Shown here one piece after another: positions 1 to 9,061 of a DNA stretch of 64,000 nt. A model generated the notes under the pieces. It was given only the letters and a program-made list of their open reading frames with translations, did not search any database and was not told where the DNA came from. The DNA lies in assembly GCF_003335045.1 (NCBI RefSeq), contig NZ_QOZG01000010.1, positions 1 to 64,000 of the forward strand. The letters are read 5' to 3'. The position numbers were made by a program, and so were the translations under genes. The stretch is from Paramesorhizobium salinisoli. Lineage in GTDB: Bacteria; Pseudomonadota; Alphaproteobacteria; Rhizobiales; Rhizobiaceae. Numbering within the stretch: position 1 is the first letter of the stretch; each line of letters begins with the position of its first letter.

Positions 1-112
1 CGATAGCTGTTGAAACGCCAATCCCAAATCGGGCCGCTGCTGAGCGCGCCGACATGCCATCCCGTGACGCAGCCAGAACGCTACGAAGATCATCACTGAA
101 AGCTCGCGTCAT
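1..112 (-). CDS. IS630-type transposase N-terminus, cut by window edge
   Basis: An ATG at 112 on the minus strand opens a frame that reads to the window edge. The 37 visible residues begin MTRAFSDDLR and contain a helix-turn-helix segment with SARSAAARFGIG, typical of the DNA-binding N-terminus of IS630/Tc1-mariner transposases. The DDE domain lies outside the window, so intactness is unknown. Confidence 0.6.
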   Translation of the reverse strand, partial: MTRAFSDDLRSVLAASRDGMSARSAAARFGIGVSTAI

Positions 113-175
113 ATTGCCTCCGACCAAATCACCAGTCGGGGCAATGGAACCAGAGTTCGGCCAACAAGGGAATCC

Positions 176-481
176 TTAACGCGATTCCGCGTTCAGCGGA
201 CGTGCTCTAAATCGCTCATGAGAGGGTGTCATTTCGCCCCCAACCGGAAGCGCCCCTAACATGGCCTCGGCGAGCAGTTTCTTCAGCTTTGCGTTCTCAT
301 CCTCGAGCGCCTTCAGCTTGCGGGCATCGGATACGTCCATGCCGCCATACTTCGCCTTGTATTTGTAGGAGGTTGCATCCGAGATGCCGTGCTTGCGGCA
401 GACATCCACTGTCTTCGCGTCAGCCTCCTGCTCCTTCAATATCCCGATGATCTGTTCTTCCGTGAACCGTGACCGCTTCAT
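176..481 (-). pseudogene. IS3-family transposase OrfA, 3' end replaced
   Basis: The first 75 residues (MKRSRFTEEQIIGILKEQEA onward, then the leucine-zipper stretch LKALEDENAKLKKLLAEAML) are a textbook IS3-family (IS407-type) OrfA, a helix-turn-helix DNA-binding subunit of about 88 residues. After residue 75 the sequence no longer matches, and no OrfB follows on the minus strand. The break, near position 256, lies beside a short repeat found twice more in this window. The element cannot be autonomous. Confidence 0.75.
205..250. repeat. Copy 1 of a degenerate IS-end-like repeat
   Basis: Contains CTAAATCGCTCATGAGAG followed by a TGTCATTTCGCCCCCAACCGG-like block. The first block recurs at about 5752-5777 and both blocks recur, diverged, at 15703-15752. 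It sits where the IS3 OrfA is truncated, as expected for the end of another insertion element. The parent element is not identified. Confidence 0.45.
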
Positions 482-603
482 GCCGTCCGTCTCCTCAGTG
501 TGACGGACTCTACCAAAATTGGGAGGAAGTTCAGAGTCTCAGGTCATTATTGGCGATCTTAACGCCCCGATCACACCTCGATATCGGCGGTTCTCTGTGA
601 TCC

Positions 604-3600
604 TCAAAATCGCAGTATGGCGGATATTCTTCCTGAGAAGTCATGTCCGGAGCGCGAAAGCGTGCCGCCGAGGCTGGCTCCCAAGGTGGTTCTGGTGCTG
701 ATGTCATAGTTCAAGCCGGCCTGAACCTTGAAGGCGTCGCGCTGGCCGATCCGGTTGCGAGTCTCGAAAACTGCATCGGGATAGCCGGCAAAGCTGGCGT
801 CCTGTAGCAGTTCACCATTCAACAACGCATGATCCCAGCTTAGTTGCGCGGTGGCTTTTACTGCCGAACCCAACGGCAACGGTACAGTGAAAGTGCCGGT
901 AATGCCGAGGCTGGAGCGAAGTGCATTGAAGTCGGCGCTGCCTAGACTCAGGCGGCCGGCGTTGCCCTGTTCGGTCAGGTCTGGACGGGTCAATCGCATG
1001 AAGTTCAGCGAGACGACCGGCCCGACGCTCGCCGTATCGCTGAGCGCAAAGCGGTAGCCGCCGCCAGCCGCCACCGTGGCGATCCATCCAGTCCAGTTGG
1101 CCTCGCCCCGGCCGCTGTAATCATTAAAATGCAAGCGGCGCGTCATGCTGGCATCCTCTATTCCCAGCCGGGCTTGGCCGAACAGCCAAACACCCGCCAG
1201 CGGATCCTCCGCATAGCGCGCATGCAAGCCGAGACCGAAGGCGTTGATCTCACCGTCGCCAGCGTTAGGTGCTTTGACATTCACGCTCTGATTGGTGAAT
1301 GCGGCGTGCAAGCCCACCACGAGATCCGGATAGCCGGTCCTCCCCCGTTCCACGCCGAACACTAGCCCATAGCTCGATCCGTCATAGGCGCTGATGCCAT
1401 TCTCGCGCTTTTGATTGGATCCGCTGCCAAACGGCATGGCAAAGGCGCGCCATCCGTCGTTGCCTTTCTGCAGGTCTGTGGCGGTGGGGATGCCCGTGGT
1501 GACAATTTCGGAAATCTGCTGTTCGCGATTGAGGGAACCGGCAATCATTGCGCTGTACCCGGCCGGCGACAACGGGCTCAAAGCTCGCGCAACCGTGCCG
1601 CCGTCGGCAGCCGAGAAATCGAGTGCGCTATATAAGGGCTGAATATCCGGTCTCGCTTGCGCCACGATCTTATCCAGAGCCCAGCCAACGGCTCGTGTAT
1701 TGCCGTCACTACCATACTGGTTGTAGGCATCCGCCTTGCGCGCGACTGTCAGTTCATAACTATCATCCCCCTCTCGGGTCGCCAGCACTGTCAATGTCGG
1801 TGATGCGAGCTCGCCTGCCACCGTGCTGAAAGCGCCGCTGATCGAACCAGCTTGCAATGGGCGGATATTGCCGGTCTTCCAGCCATGGGCATACCAGCCT
1901 CGTACCGGCGTCAGCCCCAGCCGTCCGTCAAGCGCCGCATTGCCGCTGACGGTGAGGATGCCGGATACACCCTTGCTGTCTACGCCGATTAGCAACTGGC
2001 CGGTGCTGCCCTGAACATAATCACCCATAATATCGATGCGTCCGATGGAACCAGTGGAATTGCCCGGCGCGACGGTGCCGTTGTTGGCAAAGCCACCGCC
2101 GGCTTCGTGCAGCTTATAACTGCTATCACCGGCCAGTGTCGCCGCCTGCTCGACATTCGCGCCGTAGAGCTGGTGGCTGCCATTGAGGGTCGTCCAGCCG
2201 CCGCTGATAACGAGCGCCAGATTGGTGATGCCCTGGATGTCGTTATTGTAGACAAAGTTGAACCGGGGATCTGGCCCTCCGATCGCGACGCCGTTTTCGT
2301 CGGCCAGAAGCCCGAAGCTGAGCTTTGTCAGGCGCTTATTGCCATTGGCGTCCTTCTCATCATAGAGCGAGATGATTTCGCCCTCCAATTGCGCGCCGCG
2401 CAGGATATTGATGCGATTGACTAGCGCATTCGACGAGATGTAGATCGCCGCATGGCTGCCGGCCAACCGGCCGCTGATATCGACCTGATCCACCAGTGCG
2501 CCATTTAGCTCGTCTAAAATTTCGGCCGGCTGCCCCTCCAAAGTATGGATATAGGAGCCGCGATAATCAACGTCGTTTCCGACAATATTGTTACCAAAGT
2601 CAAAGCTGGCCGCGATGCCGCCTTCGCCCAGCGCCTGGGTGTTGCCGCGCTGGATGAAATCATGATCCTTGCCATAGGTGAACATCACGCCGCGGCCATT
2701 GAGCCCGTCGGCATGGATGCGCGTGTCCGGCAAGACGGTGAAGCTGTTGCCTTCACCATCAACGCGAACCCCGGCACCGCCGCCCCCTCTGGTCAAGAGA
2801 TCGGCCCGCTGTACCACCATGTTGCGGCTGCCATACACATGCAGCCCGAGGCCAAGCATGGCGATGTTGTACTGGCCGGGGATATAAGTGGTCCCTTCCG
2901 CATTGCGCTGGAAGAAGCCATTGTCGTTGACCAGCGTCTTGCCGTCGCCGTAGATCGAATAACCATAGAAATTGCGCCGGTCAATCGTGTAGCCCATGTC
3001 CTGCATCGCGGCGAGCTCCGCTTCCATGAAAGTCGTATAGTTGCGATAGTCCTGATGGCTCATCAGGCTGTTTTTCAGCTCGCTATGGCTCATATAATTG
3101 TTATCAAGCCTTCCATCTTTGTACAGAGTTTTGACCGGAATGCCGGGCATTTCATCGGCGAGCACTTCGTTGACCTGATTGCCGGTGAAATAGCCCCGAT
3201 CGTTACGAACATCGAAAGCGTTAGGATCATACGGATTACTACATTTTGAACACAAAACGGCTTGGCCGGGATTTCCAGGATTGCCATTGTCATCACGCAG
3301 ATGCTCGGCCCAACTGCCGATTCTTCCGAAAAAATAAGGTGTGGCAACACCATAGCGATTGCCGATCGCACTCTGAATCCCGAGACCATGGGCCAACTCA
3401 TGAAAGGCGACGGCGGCGAGATCTATCCCTCCGGAACGTGGGAGCTGTGACGGAACATAGGGTACTGTACCGTAGGGGAACTTTCCCAATATGAATTGAG
3501 CGTGAGCCCCCAAGACGAGCGGCCCGGGGTTTTTCCCTTCCAGCACTGCCTGAAGTTTAGTCGGACTGAATGCGGCGGAATAAGCAAATTCACTGATGCC

Positions 3601-3900
3601 TATTGCATTATCCGGTGCATCGAAAGTGGTGACATTGACGATTGCCGGCAGGTACCCCGGATGGGCTTTTATGATTTCAGCCCAATTCCCCATAGCAGCA
3701 TGGATTTCCCGCTTTTGCAGTGCATCCAGGTTCCAGGTGGAATTCAGGATCCCCTCTGGATCGTCGGGAAGGCGGTCTTCCTTATCAAAAATGCGCACTT
3801 CAAAACCGGCGATACCATACGTATTGTAGACAATCTGGCTATCCAGTGCATATGCTGGAAATGCAGAAAAAGTAAACAATAAGCCAAGAATCCGTTTCAT
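604..3900 (-). CDS. Autotransporter with an N-terminal zinc-metallopeptidase-like passenger
   Basis: 1098 residues. A signal peptide is evident (MKRILGLLFTFSAFPAYA, cleavage about 18/19). The passenger carries HELAHGLG at 167-174, an HExxHxxG zinc-peptidase signature. The position where metzincins have their third ligand histidine (residue 177) is Ser. The middle, about 330-720, is Gly/Asn-rich beta-helix-like sequence. The last 280 or so residues fit an autotransporter beta-barrel and end in Phe (AILRF). The predicted role is type V secretion of a surface or released protease; proteolytic activity is inference. It is flanked by a lipoprotein gene and by type I secretion relics. Confidence 0.8.
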   Translation of the reverse strand: MKRILGLLFTFSAFPAYALDSQIVYNTYGIAGFEVRIFDKEDRLPDDPEGILNSTWNLDALQKREIHAAMGNWAEIIKAHPGYLPAIVNVTTFDAPDNAIGISEFAYSAAFSPTKLQAVLEGKNPGPLVLGAHAQFILGKFPYGTVPYVPSQLPRSGGIDLAAVAFHELAHGLGIQSAIGNRYGVATPYFFGRIGSWAEHLRDDNGNPGNPGQAVLCSKCSNPYDPNAFDVRNDRGYFTGNQVNEVLADEMPGIPVKTLYKDGRLDNNYMSHSELKNSLMSHQDYRNYTTFMEAELAAMQDMGYTIDRRNFYGYSIYGDGKTLVNDNGFFQRNAEGTTYIPGQYNIAMLGLGLHVYGSRNMVVQRADLLTRGGGGAGVRVDGEGNSFTVLPDTRIHADGLNGRGVMFTYGKDHDFIQRGNTQALGEGGIAASFDFGNNIVGNDVDYRGSYIHTLEGQPAEILDELNGALVDQVDISGRLAGSHAAIYISSNALVNRINILRGAQLEGEIISLYDEKDANGNKRLTKLSFGLLADENGVAIGGPDPRFNFVYNNDIQGITNLALVISGGWTTLNGSHQLYGANVEQAATLAGDSSYKLHEAGGGFANNGTVAPGNSTGSIGRIDIMGDYVQGSTGQLLIGVDSKGVSGILTVSGNAALDGRLGLTPVRGWYAHGWKTGNIRPLQAGSISGAFSTVAGELASPTLTVLATREGDDSYELTVARKADAYNQYGSDGNTRAVGWALDKIVAQARPDIQPLYSALDFSAADGGTVARALSPLSPAGYSAMIAGSLNREQQISEIVTTGIPTATDLQKGNDGWRAFAMPFGSGSNQKRENGISAYDGSSYGLVFGVERGRTGYPDLVVGLHAAFTNQSVNVKAPNAGDGEINAFGLGLHARYAEDPLAGVWLFGQARLGIEDASMTRRLHFNDYSGRGEANWTGWIATVAAGGGYRFALSDTASVGPVVSLNFMRLTRPDLTEQGNAGRLSLGSADFNALRSSLGITGTFTVPLPLGSAVKATAQLSWDHALLNGELLQDASFAGYPDAVFETRNRIGQRDAFKVQAGLNYDISTRTTLGASLGGTLSRSGHDFSGRISAILRF

Positions 3901-3988
3901 TCCATTTCTTTATTAAAGTTACCTATTTTCGCACAATAGGTTGCATCTCGAATCCAGCAGGGATTAATGATGTTCTGCAGCCAGACAA

Positions 3989-4459
3989 CTAATACCAATT
4001 GTAGTAACGCCGATAACCATCATCCCTATGATAGTAATCCTCATGCCAAGGCCGGCGATAGCCTCTGTAGTTGCCGCCATAAGATTCCCGATGCCGTTCG
4101 GCTTTCCAGCGATCATACCGATCATGGGCCTTTCGCCTCTTTTTCTTCTCATGATCCGCAGCCACTGCGGCACCACCGATTGCCGCTGCTGCCACGCCAA
4201 GAGTGAGAAGTGCAGCAGTATTGTCGGATTTGCGGCGGCTGTTCTCGAAAACTTCACGGCGACAGCGATCATATTTGTACGTGCCGGGATACAAGCCTGA
4301 ACGGAAGCAGGTGTTGTCTGCTTCATACACGGATTGTTCCGTAGTCTGGCAGCCGGAAAGGACGACAGCAAAAACGGTCGCGATAATGATCGTGCGCACA
4401 GGGTTTGTCAGGATCAGTCGCTTCGAGTCCTGATTTTCGACAATGAATGCCCGATCCAT
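3989..4459 (-). CDS. Small predicted lipoprotein, unknown function
   Basis: 156 residues. A strong ribosome site (AAGGAGG, about 6 bases before the ATG) supports the start at 4459. A hydrophobic segment ends in a lipobox, VVLSGC, with Cys at about residue 36. A second hydrophobic, Ala/Gly-rich stretch lies at about 84-100 ([17 protein letters not shown]). The C-terminus is very rich in Arg, Tyr, His and Trp. It lies 88 bases upstream of, and on the same strand as, the autotransporter. I do not recognise the family. Confidence 0.6.
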   Translation of the reverse strand: MDRAFIVENQDSKRLILTNPVRTIIIATVFAVVLSGCQTTEQSVYEADNTCFRSGLYPGTYKYDRCRREVFENSRRKSDNTAALLTLGVAAAAIGGAAVAADHEKKKRRKAHDRYDRWKAERHRESYGGNYRGYRRPWHEDYYHRDDGYRRYYNWY

Positions 4460-4551
4460 GAAAAATCCTCCTTGTTATCTCCGGCCTAAAATACCTAGGT
4501 TAAAAAGAATAAAAAGTGGCGCCAGCCCCCCTCGTATGTATCTGAAAAAAA

Positions 4552-4925
4552 GGCCGCATATGGGCGTCATACTTCAGGAAACGATGCTGTTTAACCGGAC
4601 GATCCATGACAATATCGCCCTTGCCACGCCGGCGATGTCGAGGGAAGCGGTCATCGCCGTGGCGCGGCTTGCAGGAGCGGACGAGTTCATCGACAAACTG
4701 CCCCGCGGGTATGACACCTTGATCGAGGAGCGTGGTGCAAATCTCTCCCGCGGCCAGCGGCAACGGCTGGCAATCGCCCGAGCCCTGGCGGCCAATCCGC
4801 CGATCCTCATTCTCGACGAGGCGACCAGTGCCCTCGACTACGAGAGCGAACGGATCATCCTTGCCAGCATGCGTGAAATCGTTCGCGGACGCACGATGAT
4901 CATCATCGCCCACAGGCTTGCCACA
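4552..4925 (+). pseudogene. Type I secretion ABC ATPase (HlyB-like), C-terminal relic
   Basis: The frame reads [20 protein letters not shown] (Q-loop region), a signature variant [15 protein letters not shown], Walker [13 protein letters not shown], and the H-loop IIIAHRLAT. This is the last half of an HlyB/RTX-type ATPase domain. The membrane domain and Walker A are absent, and the frame degrades after AHRLAT. It cannot be functional. A HlyD relic follows, so an ancestral type I secretion operon was probably lost here. Confidence 0.75.
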
Positions 4926-4956
4926 GACCGCCACTGCAATCGCATGCGTATCGCAC

Positions 4957-5103
4957 ATGGAAGAGCAACTGGCGCAAGGAGAATCCAGGCGCGTCGTTGT
5001 GGTGACTGCCCCCCGCGACGGAACGATTGCGGCGGTTTTCGCCCGAGCAGGGCAAATGGTGCCTGCGGGTAGTGAACTCGCTTCCATCCTGCCTACAGCC
5101 TGA
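4957..5103 (+). pseudogene. HlyD/CvaA-type periplasmic adaptor relic
   Basis: About 48 residues ([12 protein letters not shown]..., then [20 protein letters not shown]) match the C-terminal lipoyl/barrel part of membrane-fusion proteins that partner peptide-exporting ABC transporters. The N-terminal anchor, the coiled coil and the final domain are missing. It directly follows the HlyB-like relic in a different frame, which suggests deletion of the intervening DNA. Confidence 0.55.
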
Positions 5104-5553
5104 GGGGCTCGCCCCGGTCGGCACGATGGATCAAAAGATCGACCGCGGCCGAGAGATAATCGGCAACATACTGGCCGATGGCGTGTGCCAAGTTGCGACA
5201 CTCTGTGAGACCAAGAAATCCACGTTGGAACTCATAGCAAGCGTTTCGACAGAATGCAGCAAACGCCCCGCAATACCGGCATGGCGATGATCACGTTTAA
5301 TGCAAAGGTCTATAATTCCAAAAATCCGCAGGGCTTTGCCTCCAACTTTCACGACACGGTGGTCAATGCCCATATGACCAATCAGAGTTTCATGTTGGAA
5401 TACGAGATATCGGAAATGCGGCAACTGCTTGAAGTATGGTCTCCCGTTGAAGGTATCAGGAAAGCACTCATCCAAAAGCTGAACAATCTGGCCGAACTTT
5501 AGCTGATCGATCTGATGTTCGTTGATCGAAAGTATATTGTAGCCATTTGGCAT
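5093..5553 (-). pseudogene. GNAT-family acetyltransferase with one frameshift
   Basis: The frame from 5553 gives MPNGYNILSINEHQIDQLKF and a GNAT-like core (IDLCIKRDHRHAGIAGRLLH, the acetyl-CoA pyrophosphate loop). At about 5211-5212 adding one G (minus strand) would continue the protein as FLGLTECRNLAHAIGQYVAD to a stop at 5093, about 152 residues. Without it the frame runs into unrelated residues. This is a single-base deletion in a G run: either a true mutation or a sequencing error. The substrate is unknown. Confidence 0.6.
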
Positions 5554-5908
5554 TTTGTATTACTCACTCATAATGGACTGGATTTTTCCAGGGATTGAAT
5601 CAGGGCGCGCTGTCGGTCCGACGTCAACAAATGAGACGCTGTCTATGGTTTCGTTGTGTAGAATTTGACTTATGGTTATTATCAACTGCTCCACTGACTA
5701 TCCCCCTTTGATGGCTGCTGACCTCGTGTATGCGGGGTAACTTAAACACGCCCGAAAACCTAAATCGCTCATGAGAGCGCAGGATTTTGCTCTTGTCCTG
5801 ACCCCACTATGGGACGTTCATGCACCGTGAAAGAGGACATGAACTCTATAAGTAGTTGAGCGGAGTTTCGTTTCCAGCCCTTGGTCCTCTGGCAAGACGC
5901 CGGCAGAC
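5554..5908. other. Gene-free interval
   Basis: No convincing coding region. It holds one copy of the degenerate repeat (5752-5785) about 120 bases past the end of queE. I see nothing else. Confidence 0.4.
5752..5785. repeat. Copy 2 of the IS-end-like repeat
   Basis: CGAAAACCTAAATCGCTCAT followed by GAGAG matches the copy at 205 and, with changes, the copy at 15703 (which shares the CGAAAACCTAAA lead-in). Only the outer block is kept; the TCGCCCCC block is absent. Confidence 0.45.
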
Positions 5909-6643
5909 TCAGACGCCTCGCCTGTTGCCCCAGAGCAGGACGTGTAGCTGCGGCAGCACGCGTGCCTCGAACCATTGATTGTCCGTCACTTTGCCGACCA
6001 GCCAGAGCATCTGGTCCATGATGCCGTCGATATCCACCTTTGCTGATTCGTCATCGGGCGGCGGCGGCGTGTGGTTACCGGGCTGGAGATAAACCGGAAA
6101 AGTTGGGTAGCGGGCGGCGGCGGCGCGGGCATAGGCGTAATCGCCGTCGTCAAAAACAACGATTTTCAGCGCGATCTGCGGCGCTTCCGCGGCCATGCGC
6201 AGACAAGCGTCAAACGCGTCCCAATCCGTTTCCATGCCGCTTGACGGGGGCTTTGGGCTCAGCACCAGAACGTCGAGATTGGCGAACCAGTCCCTTGCAA
6301 CGCTGCCTTGGGTCTCCAGAGCGAAACGATAGCCCTCACGATGACCGCGCTCGATGAGCGCGCCTAGCGGCTGGATCGCTGGATTGCCGCCGGAGAGCGA
6401 AACCATCAGCGGCCTGGAACCGGAGAGCCGGGTCACCTCCCGCCAGATCTCGTCCACCGACATCGGGAGCCATTGATCTCGATATTCGCTCGCAACCGCA
6501 TGGAGCGTATCGCACCATGAACAGCGATAGTCGCAGCCGCCGGTCCGGACGAAGACGGTGGGAAGGCCGATCAGTATGCCCTCCCCCTGGATCGTCGGTC
6601 CGAAGATCTCGCTGATGCGGATCTGTGTCTCGCCGGCGCTCAT
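5909..6643 (-). CDS. queE: 7-carboxy-7-deazaguanine synthase QueE
   Basis: 244 residues from ATG 6643. A radical-SAM enzyme that converts 6-carboxytetrahydropterin to 7-carboxy-7-deazaguanine in preQ0/queuosine synthesis. The cluster-binding motif is CDYRCSWC (Cys37, Cys41, Cys44), the short-spaced form typical of QueE, and the N-terminus has [13 protein letters not shown]. The start overlaps the queD stop by 4 bases (ATGA), so translation is probably coupled. The upstream in-frame extension lies inside queD and is rejected. Confidence 0.95.
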   Translation of the reverse strand: MSAGETQIRISEIFGPTIQGEGILIGLPTVFVRTGGCDYRCSWCDTLHAVASEYRDQWLPMSVDEIWREVTRLSGSRPLMVSLSGGNPAIQPLGALIERGHREGYRFALETQGSVARDWFANLDVLVLSPKPPSSGMETDWDAFDACLRMAAEAPQIALKIVVFDDGDYAYARAAAARYPTFPVYLQPGNHTPPPPDDESAKVDIDGIMDQMLWLVGKVTDNQWFEARVLPQLHVLLWGNRRGV

Positions 6644-6996
6644 GGCCGGTATTCCGCCCAGGTCTTCGGCGTTTCGCTGACGCGCACGGCTGACGTTTCC
6701 GGCAGTCTCTCCTTGCACCAGTCGTAAAAATGTTTTGCCAGATATTCCGCCGTGACCCCATCATGCCCAAGAACATCGTTCAGGTGACGATGATCGAAGG
6801 CCTCATCGATATAGTGCTTGAGCGGCGCAAGCTCGTGGTAGTCGCGGACGAAGCCGTCGCTGTTAAGCGTGGCGGCCGAAAGCTCGACCTCGACGACGTA
6901 GTTGTGCCCGTGCAGGCGAGCGCATTGGTGTTCGGCCGGCAGATGCGCCAGCTGATGCGAAGCTGAGAAGTGAAATTCCTTGGTGATGCGGAACAT
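6640..6996 (-). CDS. queD: 6-carboxy-5,6,7,8-tetrahydropterin synthase QueD
   Basis: 118 residues. Converts 7,8-dihydroneopterin triphosphate to 6-carboxytetrahydropterin. Zinc ligands are His14, His29 and His31 (LHGHNY), and the catalytic Cys is Cys25. Length and motifs are normal. The start codon shares its A with the queC stop (TAATG) and the gene overlaps queE by 4 bases, giving a tight queC-queD-queE operon. Confidence 0.95.
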   Translation of the reverse strand: MFRITKEFHFSASHQLAHLPAEHQCARLHGHNYVVEVELSAATLNSDGFVRDYHELAPLKHYIDEAFDHRHLNDVLGHDGVTAEYLAKHFYDWCKERLPETSAVRVSETPKTWAEYRP

Positions 6997-7704
6997 TACT
7001 TCACCTCCTCAGCGGAAAAGCCGGCGGTGGCTACCACCCAGAAGTCCGGATCCTCGTAATCGGTCGGATCGTCGATCCCGGCAAGGTGAAACGCCTCGCG
7101 TCGCTCCACGCACGTTCCGCAACGACCGCAATGGCGCACGCCGCCCTTGTAGCACGACCAGGTCTCCCGCAAAGGGAGTACCGTTTTGCGCACCGTCGGC
7201 CACGATACCAGCCTTCAATATTTGAACGTAGGGCGCATAAAGCGAAACGCTGGCAAAGCCGTCGAGCGCCTGGTCCTGCATTGCCTGAAATGCATCGATG
7301 AAGCCGGGGCGACAATCGGGATAGATGAAATGATCGCCGCCATGCACGGCAACTCCAACGGCCTCGGCTTGCTGCGCGGCAAGCCCGAAGGCGATGGCCA
7401 GCATGATCGCGTTGCGGTTGGGGACGATGGTGGTTTTCATCGTCTCCTCGGCATAGTGCCCGTCCGGAACGGCGATATCGTCGGTCAGGGGCGAGCCGGT
7501 GAGATGGGCGCCGATATTCCTGATGTCGATGATCTGGTGGACAACGCCGAGCCGCCTGGCGCAGGCTGCGGCGAAATCCAGCTCCTTGCGATGCCACCGT
7601 CCGTAATTGAAGGAAAGAAGGCCGACGAGTTGATGTTCCACTGCCACCTTATGGGCGAGCGAAACGGAGTCCAATCCGCCGGAGCAGATGACGATGGCTT
7701 TCAT
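6996..7704 (-). pseudogene. queC: 7-cyano-7-deazaguanine (preQ0) synthase QueC, frameshifted
   Basis: From ATG 7704 the frame reads MKAIVICSGGLDSVSLAHKV (the PP-loop ATP site SGGLDS) and remains QueC-like to about residue 178. An extra G in a short G run (plus-strand C run 7166-7168) then shifts the frame. The true C-terminus, with the zinc cysteines HCGRCGTC and the conserved DYEDPDFW, continues in another frame to 6996. Removing one base restores a full-length enzyme of about 235 residues. It is either an inactivating mutation or a read error. Confidence 0.85.
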
Positions 7705-7750
7705 ACTGTGAGATCCCTTGTTTTGACCGGGTGGGCTGCGACCGGATTGC

Positions 7751-7778
7751 GGGATACCTTCTAAGACAAAGGTATCCC
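7751..7778. promoter_or_regulatory. Perfect 10-bp hairpin upstream of queC
   Basis: GGGATACCTT and AAGGTATCCC form a perfect 10-bp stem with an 8-base loop, 47 bases before the queC start. It lacks a U run on the minus strand. It could be an operator or leader structure, or on the plus strand a weak terminator (only TTT follows). It does not fit a preQ1 riboswitch that I can recognise. Confidence 0.4.
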
Positions 7779-7796
7779 TTTGTGAAGAGAAGGCAT

Positions 7797-8047
7797 GACG
7801 TGGCGGTTAGCTTGCAATAATTTGCGCGTCGTGTTTTCCAAAAGCCCTTCCTCCTCGATGATCCGCATGTTCTCGATTGCCGCAACGGGCCCGCTGGTAC
7901 AGCCCCAAAGGTCGAAATATCGCGGAAATAGCTCATCGGATCATTCGCATCATCCTTGAACATCTCGAAGACCCGCTCGGTGGTAACGGTGCAGGAGATA
8001 GCCGCGTAGCCGGATGCCAGGCCTTTGCCATTGTCAGCGCCGTAATT
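7797..8047 (-). pseudogene. Class III aminotransferase relic
   Basis: Minus-strand pieces read NGKGLASGYAAISCTVTTER, then FKDDANDPMSYFRDISTFG and, after a frameshift, GPVAAIENMRIIEEEGLLEN. Together they match the region just after the PLP lysine in class III (omega-type) aminotransferases. Both ends of the gene are missing. Confidence 0.6.
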
Positions 8048-8061
8048 TACACAACGCGTTA

Positions 8062-8211
8062 CTACAAATAGAGCTTCTTGATGAAGACCGCGCACGGCTC
8101 GACAAGCGAAATGCCTATCTGGAAGGCGAACTGAAGCAGCTGGAGCAACTGCACACCATCTCCCTAAAAGAAATTGTCTTGCTCAAGCAATCGCTCGCCG
8201 CCAAAAGATAG
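8062..8211 (+). pseudogene. C-terminal coiled-coil fragment, unrecognised
   Basis: About 49 residues ending in LKQSLAAKR and a stop. Heptad-like, Glu/Leu-rich sequence (ELLDEDRARLDKRNAYLEGE) suggests the coiled-coil tail of a larger lost protein. No start codon or ribosome site of its own. Confidence 0.3.
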
Positions 8212-8385
8212 TCGGGATTGCAGGCTCGGCCCTGGCGCCGATCGCAGGCGTAGTCGGCACCGGATCAAACCTCCTGTCCAAACTCTGTTTGCCCCTCACA
8301 AAGGCAAGCGGCTGTAAGCGGGCGAAAAGTCCCCTCCCCTGTCCCTTTTGAACCGAGAATCGCGCTTTTCTGGCTGGCCCTCAGC

Positions 8386-8790
8386 TCAAGCGTCCGGCGT
8401 AATCAGCTTCAGCGAAGGAAAATATGTGCGATACCGGCCGACGTCACGGGTGAGCAGTGGCAGTTCATTGACGGCCGCATGGGCGCCGATGAAGAAGTCG
8501 GGCAGCACGCCTGTCCGCGATCCACCTAACCTGCGATACTGCTTGAACACTTTTCCAGCCAGGAACAATGCCGCTCGTGGCATCGGAGCTATTGCGAGGC
8601 CAGCCTCATCGACAAACGCCTCGAGACTCTCGACGCGATCGTACCGAACCGCAAGCTCGGCGTAGACAACATCGTTGATCAACAACGGTCCTTTGAGGCT
8701 TGCCGCCTCAAGTTGCGCAATCGACCAATCCGCCCAGTTCGGATCGTCAGTGACAAGGTCGAGCAGAACGTTGGTGTCGACGAGGGTCAC
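8386..8790 (-). CDS. vapC: PIN-domain toxin VapC
   Basis: 134 residues. A PIN-fold endoribonuclease. The acidic metal-binding residues are visible: Asp5 (VDTN), Glu45 (YAEL), Asp98 (PDFFIGAHA) and Asp116 (TRDVGRY). It starts 4 bases inside the end of vapB, the usual antitoxin-toxin order. The RNA target cannot be read from sequence. The pair looks intact amid decayed mobile DNA. Confidence 0.9.
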   Translation of the reverse strand: MTLVDTNVLLDLVTDDPNWADWSIAQLEAASLKGPLLINDVVYAELAVRYDRVESLEAFVDEAGLAIAPMPRAALFLAGKVFKQYRRLGGSRTGVLPDFFIGAHAAVNELPLLTRDVGRYRTYFPSLKLITPDA

Positions 8791-9020
8791 GCTTCGCCAC
8801 GCGTCAGCGCCATGATCGCGTCGGTGTTGAGGCCCTTGCCGGCATGGCCGCGCAACTTCGCGAAGCGGCTCGCTGGCTGATTCTTATCAGTACGTGTAAG
8901 CACCACGCTGCCATCGGCGGCGCGGCGGAAATCAACCTTGCTCCCCGGAACAATCCCCAGCAGATCGCGGACCGGTTTTGGGATGGTCACTTGTCCCTTT
9001 GCTGTGACGGTGGTGGTCAT
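8787..9020 (-). CDS. vapB: AbrB/SpoVT-type antitoxin VapB
   Basis: 77 residues. The N-terminus (TVTAKGQVTIPKPVRDLLGI) is the swapped-hairpin AbrB DNA-binding fold, and the C-terminal 30 residues would wrap the toxin. A perfect inverted repeat lies just upstream (9032-9061), consistent with autoregulation. Confidence 0.9.
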   Translation of the reverse strand: MTTTVTAKGQVTIPKPVRDLLGIVPGSKVDFRRAADGSVVLTRTDKNQPASRFAKLRGHAGKGLNTDAIMALTRGEA

Positions 9021-9031
9021 GTTCGCTCCTT

Positions 9032-9061
9032 GGTAATACCCATTTTCCAGAAGGTATTACC
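9032..9061. promoter_or_regulatory. Likely VapBC operator
   Basis: GGTAATACC and GGTATTACC are perfect 9-bp inverted arms with a 12-base spacer. The arm centres are 21 bases apart, two helical turns. It starts 12 bases upstream of the vapB start, where AbrB-type antitoxin-toxin complexes bind. Confidence 0.6.

Noticed and set aside
2545-3249. 234-residue plus-strand open frame within the autotransporter gene
   Set aside because: Antisense shadow of the repetitive passenger region; no start signal.
7705-7800. Possible preQ1 riboswitch upstream of queC
   Set aside because: The leader contains a simple 10-bp hairpin but not the conserved preQ1 aptamer pattern (C-rich loop plus A-rich tail pairing into it), and no ribosome-site sequestration is evident.
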